DNA from: Pelolinea sp.
GTDB lineage: Bacteria; Chloroflexota; Anaerolineae; Anaerolineales; Anaerolineaceae
Length of the DNA: 64,000 nt
Direction of reading: 5' to 3'
Assembly (NCBI GenBank): GCA_012797975.1
Contig: JAAZOD010000020.1
Span: forward strand, 1 to 64,000
Shown: positions 7,050 to 15,482 of the stretch, piece after piece
How positions within the stretch are numbered: position 1 is the stretch's first letter
Layout: the number at the start of each line of letters is the position of its first letter
The notes under the pieces: generated by a model
What the model was told of the DNA's origin: nothing
Database searches by the model: none
What the model saw: the letters and a program-made list of their open reading frames with translations, nothing else
Translations under genes and position numbers: made by a program

Positions 7050-7805
7050 TTATTCCTGGATGGCTTGGCGCAGATGACGAGAAAGCTGGATGAAACGGGG
7101 ATCGTAGCGCGTTTCTTCGCTGCGCGGGCGCGGCAGGTCGTTCAGCATATCCAGGCACACCGTTCCCGGGCGGCGGCTGAGTACGATCACCCGATCGGAA
7201 AGTAGCAGCGACTCTGAGATGGAATGGGTTACCAGCACCACGGTTTTGCGACTTTGTTCCCAGATGTGCAGCAGTTCCGCCCCCATGCGCTCGCGGGTGA
7301 TGGCATCCAGAGCGCCAAACGGTTCATCCAGCAGCAGCAGGTCAGGGTCCTGGATGAGCGCCCGCGCGATCGCCACCCGCTGCGCCATCCCCCCCGAAAG
7401 GGTGGCTGGCCAGGCGTGCGCAAAATCCTGCAAGCCGACCAACTCTACCATCCGCTGGGTGCGTCCGGCGCTCTCCGCTTCGGGCAGCTTTCGCAGTTCC
7501 AATGGCAGCGTGATGTTTTCCCAAACATCACGCCAGGGCATCAGGTTTGCTTGCTGGAAGACCAATCCTACCGATGGCTGTTGATCTTGTGGGTAAAGGA
7601 TGCTGCCTGCGGTGGGGGTTAACAAACCGGCCAGCAAGCGCAGCAGGGTGCTTTTGCCGCTTCCCGAAGGTCCCAAAATGCACAGGAACTGCCGCGGCGG
7701 TACCGTAAAATGGATATGCTCCAATGCCTCCAATTCCCCATCCTTTTCGGGAAAGGTCATGCTGACATCCTGGAATTGAAAGGCAAAGGATCCTGTCTCG
7801 TTCAT
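7050..7805 (-). CDS. ABC transporter ATP-binding protein (riboflavin-type uptake)
   Basis: Energy-coupling ATPase of the importer formed with the next two upstream genes. All ABC motifs are visible: Walker A GPSGSGKSTLL, signature LSGGMAQRVAIARAL, Walker B LLLLDEPFGALD and the switch histidine in LVTHS. By sequence it belongs to the nitrate/taurine/thiamine-precursor subfamily, which would normally suggest those substrates. However, the operon leader is an FMN riboswitch, so flavin or a flavin precursor is the better call. The start codon overlaps the stop of the binding-protein gene by 4 bases (ATGA). Confidence 0.9.
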   Translation of the reverse strand: MNETGSFAFQFQDVSMTFPEKDGELEALEHIHFTVPPRQFLCILGPSGSGKSTLLRLLAGLLTPTAGSILYPQDQQPSVGLVFQQANLMPWRDVWENITLPLELRKLPEAESAGRTQRMVELVGLQDFAHAWPATLSGGMAQRVAIARALIQDPDLLLLDEPFGALDAITRERMGAELLHIWEQSRKTVVLVTHSISESLLLSDRVIVLSRRPGTVCLDMLNDLPRPRSEETRYDPRFIQLSRHLRQAIQE

Positions 7806-8797
7806 AGTTCAGGGATGAATTCGTTGGTGAATGCGTCTTCCAGTGTCAGGGGGTTGCTCATCAAACCCATCTCAAGCAGAATATCCTGCGTGTTCTGCCA
7901 GGCAGCCAGATCGGAAACCCCTCCTTTTTCAACCTGCCAGAGGGTTATGGAACTTTTGAGCACTTCTTTTTGGATCTGCTGGTCGGCATCGGACATGGAA
8001 GAGAGGTTTTCAACATGTTTTTCGCAGATGTCGAAGACTTCATCCAGGTTCTCCGGCTGGCTGACGTAGATAAGGCCTCTCATCAAGGCGGTATTCATCC
8101 TGCGCACTAGCTCGGGGTTTTCTCGGATGGTCTTTTCGTTGGTGATGAGTCCATTGGCAGCCAGATCTACATAATCATAGACGGGAATGACGTTCACCGC
8201 ATATCCTTCGGCCTGCAAGCGGATGGGTTCGTTGCTCACATAGATGACCGCCGCATCTTCCTGGTGATTGACCAGCGTTTCAACCTGGGTATAGCCGATC
8301 GAATCCAGGGTCATGTCGCTTTCCTGCATTTCATTGGCGTGCAGCAGGGCGCGAAAGCCGATATAGCTGGCGCCATACAGGCCGGGGATGCCCACTTTCT
8401 TCCCTGCCAGGTCAGCCGGTTCTTGAATGCCGCTTTCCTGCAGTGCCACCACCCCCACCGGGAAACGCTGGTACCAGGCCATCACATAGACCACCGGCAG
8501 CTCCTGGGCGCGGCCCAACAGCACCTGTTCTCCGGAAACGACCGCAAAATCCAGCTCTCCTGCCCCCACCAGTGCAACAGAGTCGGTTTCCATGTTGTAG
8601 TCGATGGTCAAAGCGATGCCTTCCTCGGCGAAGTATCCTTTTTCAATGGCGACATACAGGGGGGCGAACTGCACGTTGGGAATGTATCCCACCGGCAGCG
8701 TAATCTCGGTTAACGCGTTGTTCTTATCGCCTTGTTGTACAGAGCATGCGCTCAGCAGGAGGATCGATAAAAGGGTGAGAATAATGTTTTTTTTCAT
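7802..8797 (-). CDS. ribY: ABC substrate-binding lipoprotein, RibY-like (NMT1/THI5 fold)
   Basis: Extracytoplasmic ligand-capture lipoprotein. Signal peptide with lipobox LLSAC gives lipid-modified Cys18. The mature part has NMT1/ThiY-type features: LPVGYIPNVQFAPLYVAIEKGYF and the DLAGKKVGIPGLYGAS loop. ThiY-like binding proteins occur in both pyrimidine and riboflavin transporters; the FMN aptamer upstream favours riboflavin (RibY). The start at 8797 is set by GGAG eight bases upstream and by the signal peptide; the ORF extends to 8866 without support. It lies 13 bases after the permease stop. Confidence 0.87.
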   Translation of the reverse strand: MKKNIILTLLSILLLSACSVQQGDKNNALTEITLPVGYIPNVQFAPLYVAIEKGYFAEEGIALTIDYNMETDSVALVGAGELDFAVVSGEQVLLGRAQELPVVYVMAWYQRFPVGVVALQESGIQEPADLAGKKVGIPGLYGASYIGFRALLHANEMQESDMTLDSIGYTQVETLVNHQEDAAVIYVSNEPIRLQAEGYAVNVIPVYDYVDLAANGLITNEKTIRENPELVRRMNTALMRGLIYVSQPENLDEVFDICEKHVENLSSMSDADQQIQKEVLKSSITLWQVEKGGVSDLAAWQNTQDILLEMGLMSNPLTLEDAFTNEFIPEL

Positions 8798-8810
8798 GTC
8801 ACTTCTCCAA

Positions 8811-9599
8811 TCATTTTGCTTCTTGCCAGCGCAGCAGGCGCTTTTCGAGCAGAAGTACGCTGCCATATAAGATCAGCGCTAAAAATACCAGGGTGAACAC
8901 TGCCACAAATACCAGGGCGGTATCATATTGGCCGCGCCCGACGTTGATCAAAAAACCCAGTCCTTTATCGGCGCCGGCCAGTTCTCCTACCACAGCCCCG
9001 ATCACGGAGAGGGTGGCGCTGACGCGCATCCCCCCCAGCAAGACGGGCAGGGAGGCAGGCATTTCAAGGCGTGTGAACGTTTGCCAGCGTGTGGCGTGCA
9101 GGGTGGTCATCAGGTCGCGCATGGCCGCCGGCACGGCGTGCAACCCGATCAAAGTATTGACCAGCATCGGGAAGAATACGGTCAGCGAGCAGATGAGCAC
9201 TTTTGAAAGCACACCGGAACCGAACCAGATGATGAGCAACGGGGCGATGGCGGCAACGGGAACTGCCTGGCTGGCCACCAGGAACGGCGAAAGCACTCGC
9301 TCTAAGAATTTTGACTTTGAAAGCAGATAGCCCAGCAGGGTTGCACTGAAAATTCCGATGGCCAATCCGCTGAGCATTTCGGTTAGGGTTGCCAGCAGAT
9401 GGCGCAGCAAACTGCCGTCGTTGCAGGCGGTGAGAAAGCGCTGTCCTACCTGCAAAGGGGAAGGTAGAATGAACGCCGGGAATTTGAAGAGGAAGACCAG
9501 AAGCTGCCAGCCAGCCAAAAAGAGCAGGAGAGCCAGCGGGTAGGTCCACCCGGCCGGTTTGGAAGCGTGCTTTTGCGTGTTGCTCTGTTTTTTCATCAT
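8811..9599 (-). CDS. ribX: ABC transporter permease, RibX-like
   Basis: Membrane subunit of the importer, 262 residues, with about six membrane segments and the fold of the SsuC/TauC/ThiX family. The cytoplasmic coupling loop reads MPASLPVLLGGMRVSATLSV. It is the first gene after the riboswitch. Two start codons are possible, at 9599 and 9596, both directly after the T-run of the regulatory terminator. The AGGG of the terminator stem is the nearest Shine-Dalgarno-like sequence, so folding could hide it. Substrate (riboflavin or a related flavin) is inferred from the riboswitch. Confidence 0.88.
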   Translation of the reverse strand: MMKKQSNTQKHASKPAGWTYPLALLLFLAGWQLLVFLFKFPAFILPSPLQVGQRFLTACNDGSLLRHLLATLTEMLSGLAIGIFSATLLGYLLSKSKFLERVLSPFLVASQAVPVAAIAPLLIIWFGSGVLSKVLICSLTVFFPMLVNTLIGLHAVPAAMRDLMTTLHATRWQTFTRLEMPASLPVLLGGMRVSATLSVIGAVVGELAGADKGLGFLINVGRGQYDTALVFVAVFTLVFLALILYGSVLLLEKRLLRWQEAK

Positions 9600-9604
9600 T
9601 AAAC

Positions 9605-9629
9605 AAAAAACCCTGAAAAGTGTTCAGGG
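9605..9629 (-). terminator. intrinsic terminator of the FMN riboswitch
   Basis: On the reverse strand a 7-bp stem CCCTGAA/TTCAGGG is followed at once by six T residues, directly before the permease start. It lies 18 bases downstream of the FMN aptamer. This is the expected place for the expression platform; its 3' arm also holds the only Shine-Dalgarno-like AGGG. Confidence 0.85.
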
Positions 9630-9647
9630 CTGATCTATTCTGGATAA

Positions 9648-9771
9648 CCTTCTTTCTATCCGGACTGTACCGTCGACCCCGGAATTTCACCGGGTCTGCG
9701 CGTTTCAGCGCTTGTGGGTTGTCACCACCGATCGGGAATTGAGAGCTTGCTCTCGCACCCTGCCCTGAAGG
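9648..9771 (-). promoter_or_regulatory. FMN riboswitch (RFN element)
   Basis: The reverse strand carries the hallmark blocks of the FMN aptamer in order: CTTCAGGGCAGGGTG, AATTCCCGATCGGTGGTGA, a variable arm, GCAGACCCGGTGAAATTCCG, and CGACGGTACAGTCCGGATAGA closing with GAAGG. P1 is formed by CCTTC near 9767-9771 with GAAGG at 9648-9652. A terminator follows, so flavin binding should shut down the ABC transporter operon. Together with its promoter and terminator this explains most of the 326-base gap 9600-9925. Confidence 0.95.
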
Positions 9772-9785
9772 ACTTTCTGAAAGGC

Positions 9786-9814
9786 AGTATACTGCTGCAC
9801 CGGGAACCTGTCAA
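9786..9814 (-). promoter_or_regulatory. promoter of the riboflavin transporter operon
   Basis: Reverse strand TTGACA (9814-9809), a 17-base spacer and TATACT (9791-9786). The predicted start of RNA is about 8 bases before the FMN aptamer. A near-consensus sigma-70 promoter. Confidence 0.8.
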
Positions 9815-9925
9815 GAAATAAGGTGATCGGGGAAAAAGTTTGTGAAAAATGTTAATAAAACGATAAAGAGTTTTTTATCCCGAATTGGGCGGTCTGTGAT
9901 ATAAACACGCAGAAGGTATTGAACC

Positions 9926-11257
9926 ATGTTAGTTGTCATTTCTGATCTGCACCTGGAAGAGTGTTCGTTGGGTGTGCATCGCTCATTGCGCGTGAACCGC
10001 AACCTTGACCCCCAAACCTATGAACACTTTATCCGCGACCTGGCTGAAGATGCCAGGGTTAACCATGCTAAATCGGTCGATCTGGTTTTGGCAGGGGATG
10101 TTTTTGAATTGAACCGTTCTTATATCTGGTATGAGGACCACATTAAACCGTATGTGAATGTAAAAACGGTCACGCCGGGATCGGAATATGAAAAGCGTAT
10201 CCTGCGCCTTTTGGATCTTATTGGCCAGGAAGAGCGGGTTGCCAAAACGCTGGAAGTATTTCGGAATCTCCAATCTTACTTTTCTGTTGAGCTTCGTCTC
10301 CATTACCTGTTGGGAAATCATGACCGTCTGATCAATGCCACCCCGGCCATCCGCCGGAAAGCACGGGAACTGCTGGGCATGCCAGCCAGCGATGAACTGC
10401 TCCCCCATACGTTCATGTACTATAGCCAAGGCAAACCGCTGGCATTTGTGCGGCATGGGCAGGAATATGATCCGATGAATTTTTCAGAGAATTATAAATT
10501 TGCCCCCCTCATCCCGGCGGAAATTCCATTGAAGGAATATGAAGCTCCGCCGGTGGATGACTTTTCAGCAGTGGAGATCGTTTACAAACTGCCTTACATG
10601 TTTGTGGAACATTATGGAGCTCAAGCCATTTTGCAGGATGAAAAACTGCTCAACCTGTATCACCGCTTGGTCGAATTTCAGGATGTTCGTCCGCAATCGG
10701 CTCTGATCAATTACATTTTCAATTCACCCGGCTTTACACGCCGACAGGTCTGGCAGTATCTTGAACCGGTCATCCTGGATGGATTGAATGCGCTCCGCAA
10801 AGATCCTTTTTTGAAATCACCGGCCATGAAAGGGAACCTTTTAAAAACCTTCCTGCGTTTGAATCCGTGGCGAAAAAGCATCCCTTTCCGCCTGGTAAAA
10901 CGTTTCTCTTCGTCGATCACCAAACGTATCGGTCGGAATGAAAGGAACCTGCCAGCCGTGAAAGAGGAAGTGCTGCAGAAGAATGGTGATTCGGTGCGTT
11001 GCATCATATCGGGCCATACTCACCAGGCGCAGGTGGCGCTGATGGATGCGGAAGACGGTGTGGAACGCTATTACTTCAATTCTGGCACGTGGAGAAATGT
11101 TGTGCCGGTCTCTCCCAACCTGATCAGTTTTGGTCACATCGAGACCCTTTCCAATGTGGTTATCTACGGTGCGGATGAGAACCAAGAGAAAGGTGAAAAG
11201 AAAGCCACTTGGTCGTTTGATTTCTCGGCGGGTTTTAGCCAGAAATTTTCGAATTAA
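9926..11257 (+). CDS. calcineurin-like metallophosphoesterase
   Basis: Two-metal phosphoesterase of unknown substrate, 443 residues. The metal motifs are in order: D-x-H near the N-terminus (VISDLHLEE, Asp7 and His9), AGDVFELN, LLGNHDRL and SGHTHQAQ late in the chain. The N-terminal and C-terminal parts of the metal site are separated by a long insert (about residues 150-350) with no recognised domain. An AGAAGG site precedes the ATG at good spacing. It stands alone between the riboswitch operon and a convergent HAD gene. Possible substrates include nucleotides, phosphodiesters or UDP-sugars; none is favoured by context. Confidence 0.85.
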   Translation: MLVVISDLHLEECSLGVHRSLRVNRNLDPQTYEHFIRDLAEDARVNHAKSVDLVLAGDVFELNRSYIWYEDHIKPYVNVKTVTPGSEYEKRILRLLDLIGQEERVAKTLEVFRNLQSYFSVELRLHYLLGNHDRLINATPAIRRKARELLGMPASDELLPHTFMYYSQGKPLAFVRHGQEYDPMNFSENYKFAPLIPAEIPLKEYEAPPVDDFSAVEIVYKLPYMFVEHYGAQAILQDEKLLNLYHRLVEFQDVRPQSALINYIFNSPGFTRRQVWQYLEPVILDGLNALRKDPFLKSPAMKGNLLKTFLRLNPWRKSIPFRLVKRFSSSITKRIGRNERNLPAVKEEVLQKNGDSVRCIISGHTHQAQVALMDAEDGVERYYFNSGTWRNVVPVSPNLISFGHIETLSNVVIYGADENQEKGEKKATWSFDFSAGFSQKFSN

Positions 11258-11295
11258 AGAATGCAGAATGATCCTGGCAAACAAGGGGATATTCT

Positions 11296-12003
11296 TTATT
11301 GTGCATAAACACTTTGCAGGTCTGCCGGGGAAAAGAATGATGCGGGGATGACAAAGTCGTTCGTGAGCATTTCGAGTGCCACTGGTAATTCATGCAGACG
11401 GGGAATGGAAAGCTGTACACCGCGGGGGAGGCATTGCTCCCCGATCCAGATGGTGGAGAAACCGATCTGCTGCGCCGGTATCAGGTTTCGAGCGGTATCT
11501 TCGATCATGGCGCATTGTTGCGGGTTGGGGCTGCCGGCCAGTTCAAGGGCGCGCTGATAGACCCATGGATTTGGTTTCGGAAGATAGTCCATGCAGAGGA
11601 TATCGATGATCCCCTCAAACTGGTCTTCCAATCCCAGTTTTTCCAGCACGCGACTTGCATGAGGTAGAGGGGAATTGGTGAAGATCCATTTCGGAATGGA
11701 AATGGCGGCCAGGATATCACGCAATGCTTCATCTGGCTGGAGGAATCGATCCAGATCGATGTCATGAACATAATCCAGATATTCGTGCGGATCGATCGAG
11801 AATTCTTCCTGGATCCCACGCAAGGAGGACCCATAGGTCTGGTAATAACGATCGATCAATTCTCGAGATTCTTCCAAAGGAATATGGATTTCCTGGTTCA
11901 TGTATTTTAAGATTCGCTTGGTTAGCTCATCCAATAGACCGTTCTTTCTATCATAGACTGTTCCATCGAGATCGATGAATAAGGTTGTAATCTTTTTTTC
12001 CAT
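11296..12003 (-). CDS. HAD-family pyrimidine 5'-nucleotidase-like phosphatase
   Basis: Haloacid-dehalogenase phosphatase, 235 residues. All four HAD motifs are seen: LFIDLDGTVYD (nucleophile and acid Asp), FTNSPLPHA (motif II), YLPKPNPWVY with the motif III lysine, and MIEDTARNL (motif IV). The helical cap between motifs I and II, with a DRYYQTYGSSLRG stretch, resembles the yeast SDT1/PHM8 pyrimidine nucleotidase branch, which commonly has a TYGSSL-like sequence. It is transcribed alone, convergent with the phosphoesterase. Substrate assignment rests on this resemblance and is moderate. Confidence 0.88.
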   Translation of the reverse strand: MEKKITTLFIDLDGTVYDRKNGLLDELTKRILKYMNQEIHIPLEESRELIDRYYQTYGSSLRGIQEEFSIDPHEYLDYVHDIDLDRFLQPDEALRDILAAISIPKWIFTNSPLPHASRVLEKLGLEDQFEGIIDILCMDYLPKPNPWVYQRALELAGSPNPQQCAMIEDTARNLIPAQQIGFSTIWIGEQCLPRGVQLSIPRLHELPVALEMLTNDFVIPASFFSPADLQSVYAQ

Positions 12004-12109
12004 GATTGCAGTTTAATCGGTGAATGTCAAGGAAAGACGAAGAACAGGTTAACAGATTGTTATTTTTTGGAAAGGGAAGAAAGACCGAACAAATTATTTT
12101 CTGAGAAAG

Positions 12110-12115
12110 TACAAT
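12110..12115 (+). promoter_or_regulatory. -10 box six bases before the GNAT start codon
   Basis: TACAAT is followed by six bases and then ATG (12122). With the usual 6-7 base distance to the RNA start, the transcript would begin at the start codon and be leaderless. Confidence 0.45.
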
Positions 12116-12121
12116 TAATCT

Positions 12122-12574
12122 ATGGGATCAGAAATGCCGTTCACTATCCAGCAGGCAACCTGGCGCGATCTGCAAGACCTGTATCGTCTGGAGCATACCT
12201 GTTTCGAAGAAGATGCCTGGCCGGCCTTGGATTTGCTGGGGGTGTTGACCTTTCCGGGAATAGTGCGCCTGAAAGCGGAATGGGGTGGTAAGATGGTGGG
12301 CTTCATTGGGGGCGAAACGCGCGATCATCAACAAACCGGTTGGATTATCACCCTGGGGGTGCTGGAAGAATACCGTCGGCATGGGGTGGCAAAAGCCCTG
12401 TTGCAAGAGTGTGAACAGCAACTTGCCACGCGCTCCATGCGGCTATGCGTGCGCGTAAGCAATGAGAACGCGATCCGTTTATACAAAGATGCCGGTTACA
12501 TGCAAGTGGAGATTTGGCCGCAGTATTATCGCGGTGGAGAAGATGCGCTGGTGTTGGAAAAGTACCTGGTTTAA
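12122..12574 (+). CDS. GNAT-family N-acetyltransferase (RimI-like)
   Basis: Acetyl-CoA-dependent N-acyltransferase of about 150 residues. The acetyl-CoA binding motif A is visible as ITLGVLEEYRRHGVAKALLQECE, and NENAIRLYKDAGYMQV is the usual motif B with the late tyrosine. Similarity to RimI suggests a protein N-terminus as substrate, but many GNAT proteins look alike. No Shine-Dalgarno precedes the ATG; the -10 box 6 bases upstream suggests a leaderless start, which supports 12122 over the internal ATG at 12134. The SMP-30-like gene follows after 19 bases and probably shares the transcript. Confidence 0.88.
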   Translation: MGSEMPFTIQQATWRDLQDLYRLEHTCFEEDAWPALDLLGVLTFPGIVRLKAEWGGKMVGFIGGETRDHQQTGWIITLGVLEEYRRHGVAKALLQECEQQLATRSMRLCVRVSNENAIRLYKDAGYMQVEIWPQYYRGGEDALVLEKYLV

Positions 12575-12593
12575 TGGAAAGGAAAGAGGGAAC

Positions 12594-13457
12594 ATGCAAG
12601 CGGATACGGTCATCGAATGTCATAACGAGCTGGGCGAGGGACCCATCTGGCATCCTGTTGAGAACCGGCTGTACTGGCTGGATATTCTGCAGGGCAAGAT
12701 CCAGCGTTACGACCCTGCCTCGGAGGAATACCAGGTCTTTGCAGTCGACCAGAAGATCACCGCCATTGGCCTGCGCGGTGCCAGCAATTTCATCACCGCC
12801 GGCGAAAACGGCTTTGCCTTTTGGGATGCTGACCGCGATATTTTCCATCCCATTGGCCACCCTGAGCAGGGCAAAGCGCATGCCCGCTTCAATGACGGTA
12901 AGGTAGATCGCGCCGGGCGTTTTTGGGCAGGCACCATGACCAGTAATGACGCTACCAGCACCCTTTACCGCCTGGATGAACACTTGGTGATCGCTCCCAT
13001 GATCCGCAATGTGACCATTTCCAACGGCATCGGCTGGAGCCCGGATGACCGGGTCATGTATTATGCCGATACACGCCGTTTTACGATCTTTGCGTATGAT
13101 TTTGAACCGGCCAGCAGTGAGATCAGCAATCGGAGGGAATTCGTGCGTTTTTCCGGAAAGGATGGCGCACCGGATGGATTAACGGTGGATGCGGAGGGAT
13201 GTGTATGGTGCGCCCTGTGGGGCGGCTGGCGTGTGGAGCGTTACTCGCCTGCGGGAAAGAACGTGCTCACCATTGATATTCCGGTATCGCAGCCCTCCTG
13301 CTGCGCGTTTGGCGGCAGCGACTTTGCCACGCTTTACATTACCTCTGCCAGAGAGGGGCTCAGCCCGGAGCAACTGGCTGCCCAACCCCAGGCGGGCAAT
13401 CTTTTCAGTTGCGTGCCGGGTATGAAAGGACTGCCGGAACCCAAATTTGCCGGATGA
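12594..13457 (+). CDS. SMP-30/gluconolactonase/LRE-family protein
   Basis: Six-bladed beta-propeller lactonase-like enzyme, 287 residues. The metal-binding residues of the family are visible: Glu in NELGEGPIWHP near residue 15, Asn and Asp in RFNDGKVDRAGRFWAGTM, Asn in TISNGIGWSPDDRVMYYADT, and Asp in GAPDGLTVDAEGCVW. Members hydrolyse sugar lactones such as gluconolactone. GAGGG six bases before the ATG at 12594 fixes the start, although the frame is open to 12462. It probably forms a two-gene unit with the GNAT gene. The physiological lactone is not known. Confidence 0.92.
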   Translation: MQADTVIECHNELGEGPIWHPVENRLYWLDILQGKIQRYDPASEEYQVFAVDQKITAIGLRGASNFITAGENGFAFWDADRDIFHPIGHPEQGKAHARFNDGKVDRAGRFWAGTMTSNDATSTLYRLDEHLVIAPMIRNVTISNGIGWSPDDRVMYYADTRRFTIFAYDFEPASSEISNRREFVRFSGKDGAPDGLTVDAEGCVWCALWGGWRVERYSPAGKNVLTIDIPVSQPSCCAFGGSDFATLYITSAREGLSPEQLAAQPQAGNLFSCVPGMKGLPEPKFAG

Positions 13458-13536
13458 TCCGCAGGAATCTGATATTCTTTGATAGTTTGCTCCATACAGG
13501 GTGGAGTATACTTATGCGATTTCAGATGGAGGAATC

Positions 13537-14154
13537 ATGAACGATTTTCGCAGAATGTTTCCAAAGGTCGAAGTGCTTTTTCTGGGTGCAACATTGGGAG
13601 GGGTCTTTCCCATCCTGTGTTTTTTGGTTGGCTGGTGGGGCAGCATTTCCATTCTGCCTGAGAATTCCATAAAATATGCCGCTTTGGGTGGATTGTTGGT
13701 TGGCATCCTCATCGACATCTTTTTCCTGAAAAAATGGATTGTGAACGCCTACCGCATGGATCTGAAATGGCTGGTGGTAATCTACCTTTTCTATTCCGTT
13801 GGATTGTTCGGTTTCTTCATGGGCGTTCCGATTTTTAACTTGCTGATGGGCCTTATTGCAGGCTTCTATATGGGGCTGCGGATGGCGGATGGAAAGAAGA
13901 CCAAAGAAGAAGCCGAAAAGACATTTAAAAAAACCGGAATCTTCACCAGTGTGATTCTGGCAGTGACCTGCCTGGTTTCGTTGTGGCTGGCGACCACGGA
14001 TGCTTCAACGGCCGCCAATATCAACGGCATGCTGGCTTTGAAGAATCCCCTTTCGTTGCAAACGATCCTCATACTCTCCTGGGTCGGCGGAGCGGTGCTG
14101 GTGATTTTGGAATTTTTCCTTACCCGCGGCGTGGCGCGTTGGGCATATCAGTAA
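13537..14154 (+). CDS. hypothetical membrane protein with five predicted membrane segments
   Basis: I do not recognise the family. The 205-residue protein has hydrophobic stretches near residues 15-40, 48-68, 75-115, 130-150 and 175-195, separated by a charged linker (GKKTKEEAEKTFKKT). A GGAGGAATC ribosome site directly precedes the ATG at 13537, which is preferred over the upstream ATG at 13501. A small inverted repeat CTCCA/TGGAG and a TATACT box lie in front. The LysE-type gene begins 6 bases after its stop, so the two may be cotranscribed and this could be a transport-related partner. No catalytic motif is seen. Confidence 0.8.
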   Translation: MNDFRRMFPKVEVLFLGATLGGVFPILCFLVGWWGSISILPENSIKYAALGGLLVGILIDIFFLKKWIVNAYRMDLKWLVVIYLFYSVGLFGFFMGVPIFNLLMGLIAGFYMGLRMADGKKTKEEAEKTFKKTGIFTSVILAVTCLVSLWLATTDASTAANINGMLALKNPLSLQTILILSWVGGAVLVILEFFLTRGVARWAYQ

Positions 14155-14160
14155 ACTTAT

Positions 14161-14784
14161 ATGAATGATTGGATGCTCTTTCTAAAAGGGGCCGGGCTTG
14201 GCATTTCCATCGCGGCACCGGTGGGACCGATCGGTGTGCTGTGCATCCAGCGTACCTTGAAGAAAGGTTTCTTGTCAGGTGTCGCATCCGGCTTGGGTGC
14301 GGCAACGGCTGACCTGCTGTATGGATCATTGGCGGCTTTTGGCGCGCTGTGGCTTGGCACCCAACTGGTGCAGATACAAACCCCGCTGCGCGTGGTAGGG
14401 GGCGCAGTGCTGATCTTGCTGGGGGTGCGGGCGTTCTTTCAAAAAGCGCAACAGGCAGCGACAATAAAGAACTCGCAAGGGCTGGTGGGGGATTATCTTT
14501 CCACATTCCTGCTGACGCTGACCAACCCGATCACCGTCTTTTCCTTTGCGGCGGTGTATGGCGGATTGGGTGTGAGTGCGGAGGATGCGGGAATCTGGCG
14601 AATGGCATTGCTGGTGCTGGGTGTTTTCTTCGGTTCCATCACCTGGTGGCTGATACTGAGCGGGTCGGTGTCTTTACTGCGAGGGAAGTTGAAGCCGCTG
14701 TTCTATACGGTCATCAATAAAGCAGCCGGTGTGGTTTTGACGGGATATGGGGTTTATCTGATCGTTGGGATCTTCATTCGGTAA
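14161..14784 (+). CDS. LysE-family transporter
   Basis: Small secondary exporter of the LysE/RhtB superfamily, 207 residues with six predicted membrane segments. The family's N-terminal signature is clear: GISIAAPVGPIGVLCIQRTLKKGFLSG, followed by GLGAATADLLYGSLAAFG. The second half has FLLTLTNPITVFSFAAVYGG, which matches the internal NP(I/T) repeat. Members export amino acids or related metabolites; the substrate cannot be deduced. It follows the unknown membrane protein by 6 bases and ends 5 bases before the convergent AlkD gene. Confidence 0.9.
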   Translation: MNDWMLFLKGAGLGISIAAPVGPIGVLCIQRTLKKGFLSGVASGLGAATADLLYGSLAAFGALWLGTQLVQIQTPLRVVGGAVLILLGVRAFFQKAQQAATIKNSQGLVGDYLSTFLLTLTNPITVFSFAAVYGGLGVSAEDAGIWRMALLVLGVFFGSITWWLILSGSVSLLRGKLKPLFYTVINKAAGVVLTGYGVYLIVGIFIR

Positions 14785-14789
14785 AACAA

Positions 14790-15482
14790 TCAGGGGATCG
14801 GTTTTTCATGCACCTTTTTCTGCACGGCGTCTGAGCGCAGTTCGCGCAGAGCATCGGCAGCGATCCAGCGCGCGGAACGGCTTTCGGAGCGCTGCAGTTC
14901 TTCGGCCAGAGTGATGGCGGACTGATTGAGGGCAGGGTTGCGCTTGCCTATATTGCGCAGCGCCCAGTTCACGGCTTTTTTTACAAAGTTGCGTTCGTCG
15001 CTCGCCGCCTGCTTGATGAGCGGGAAATAAGCGATGAAGCTTTCATCGGTCGCTTTCTTGTCATGCCAGGCCAGGCAGGCGATGAGACTGAAAGCGGTGC
15101 GGCGCACGAATTCTTCCTCGCGCGCTGCCCAGGCGGGAATGCGGCCAACCGCCGAGGGAACTTTTTCAAACAGGTTCATGCACACCTGGTCGCACACATC
15201 CCAACTCTCAAAACCAGCCACCCATTCCTCCACCTGATAGAGGCTCACTTCTTCGGGATCCTCGATCATGGAAGCCAGAATGCGCGCTTCGGGGATGTTG
15301 GAGGCCCAAAGTTTGAGCGCCATCTCATGGTCTTTGCCGTGTTCTTTTGCCAGACGGCGCAGCTCGGGGATGGCGATGCCCAGGCGGTTTTCACCCAGCA
15401 TGCCAAAATGGCGCATGCCTTCCACATTTTCGGGCTTGGCCAGCCCAAGCAGCACAGCCAGGAAATCAGAATCTTTGTTCAT
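14790..15482 (-). CDS. DNA alkylation repair protein, AlkD-like
   Basis: HEAT-repeat DNA glycosylase that removes bulky or cationic alkylated bases without base flipping. The 230-residue all-helical sequence shows AlkD-type features: GIAIPELRRLAKEHGK, LWASNIPEARILASMIEDP, ESWDVCDQVCMNLF, EEFVRRTAFSLIACLAWHDK and NFVKKAVNWALRNIGKRN. The start codon overlaps the stop of the upstream UDG-like gene by 4 bases (ATGA), so the two repair-type proteins are translationally coupled. This pairing suggests a base-excision repair operon. Confidence 0.93.
   Translation of the reverse strand: MNKDSDFLAVLLGLAKPENVEGMRHFGMLGENRLGIAIPELRRLAKEHGKDHEMALKLWASNIPEARILASMIEDPEEVSLYQVEEWVAGFESWDVCDQVCMNLFEKVPSAVGRIPAWAAREEEFVRRTAFSLIACLAWHDKKATDESFIAYFPLIKQAASDERNFVKKAVNWALRNIGKRNPALNQSAITLAEELQRSESRSARWIAADALRELRSDAVQKKVHEKPIP

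Noticed and set aside
7050-9599. Calling the ABC transporter a taurine/nitrate or thiamine-precursor system
   Set aside because: Homology allows it, but the leader is an unmistakable FMN aptamer, not a TPP one.
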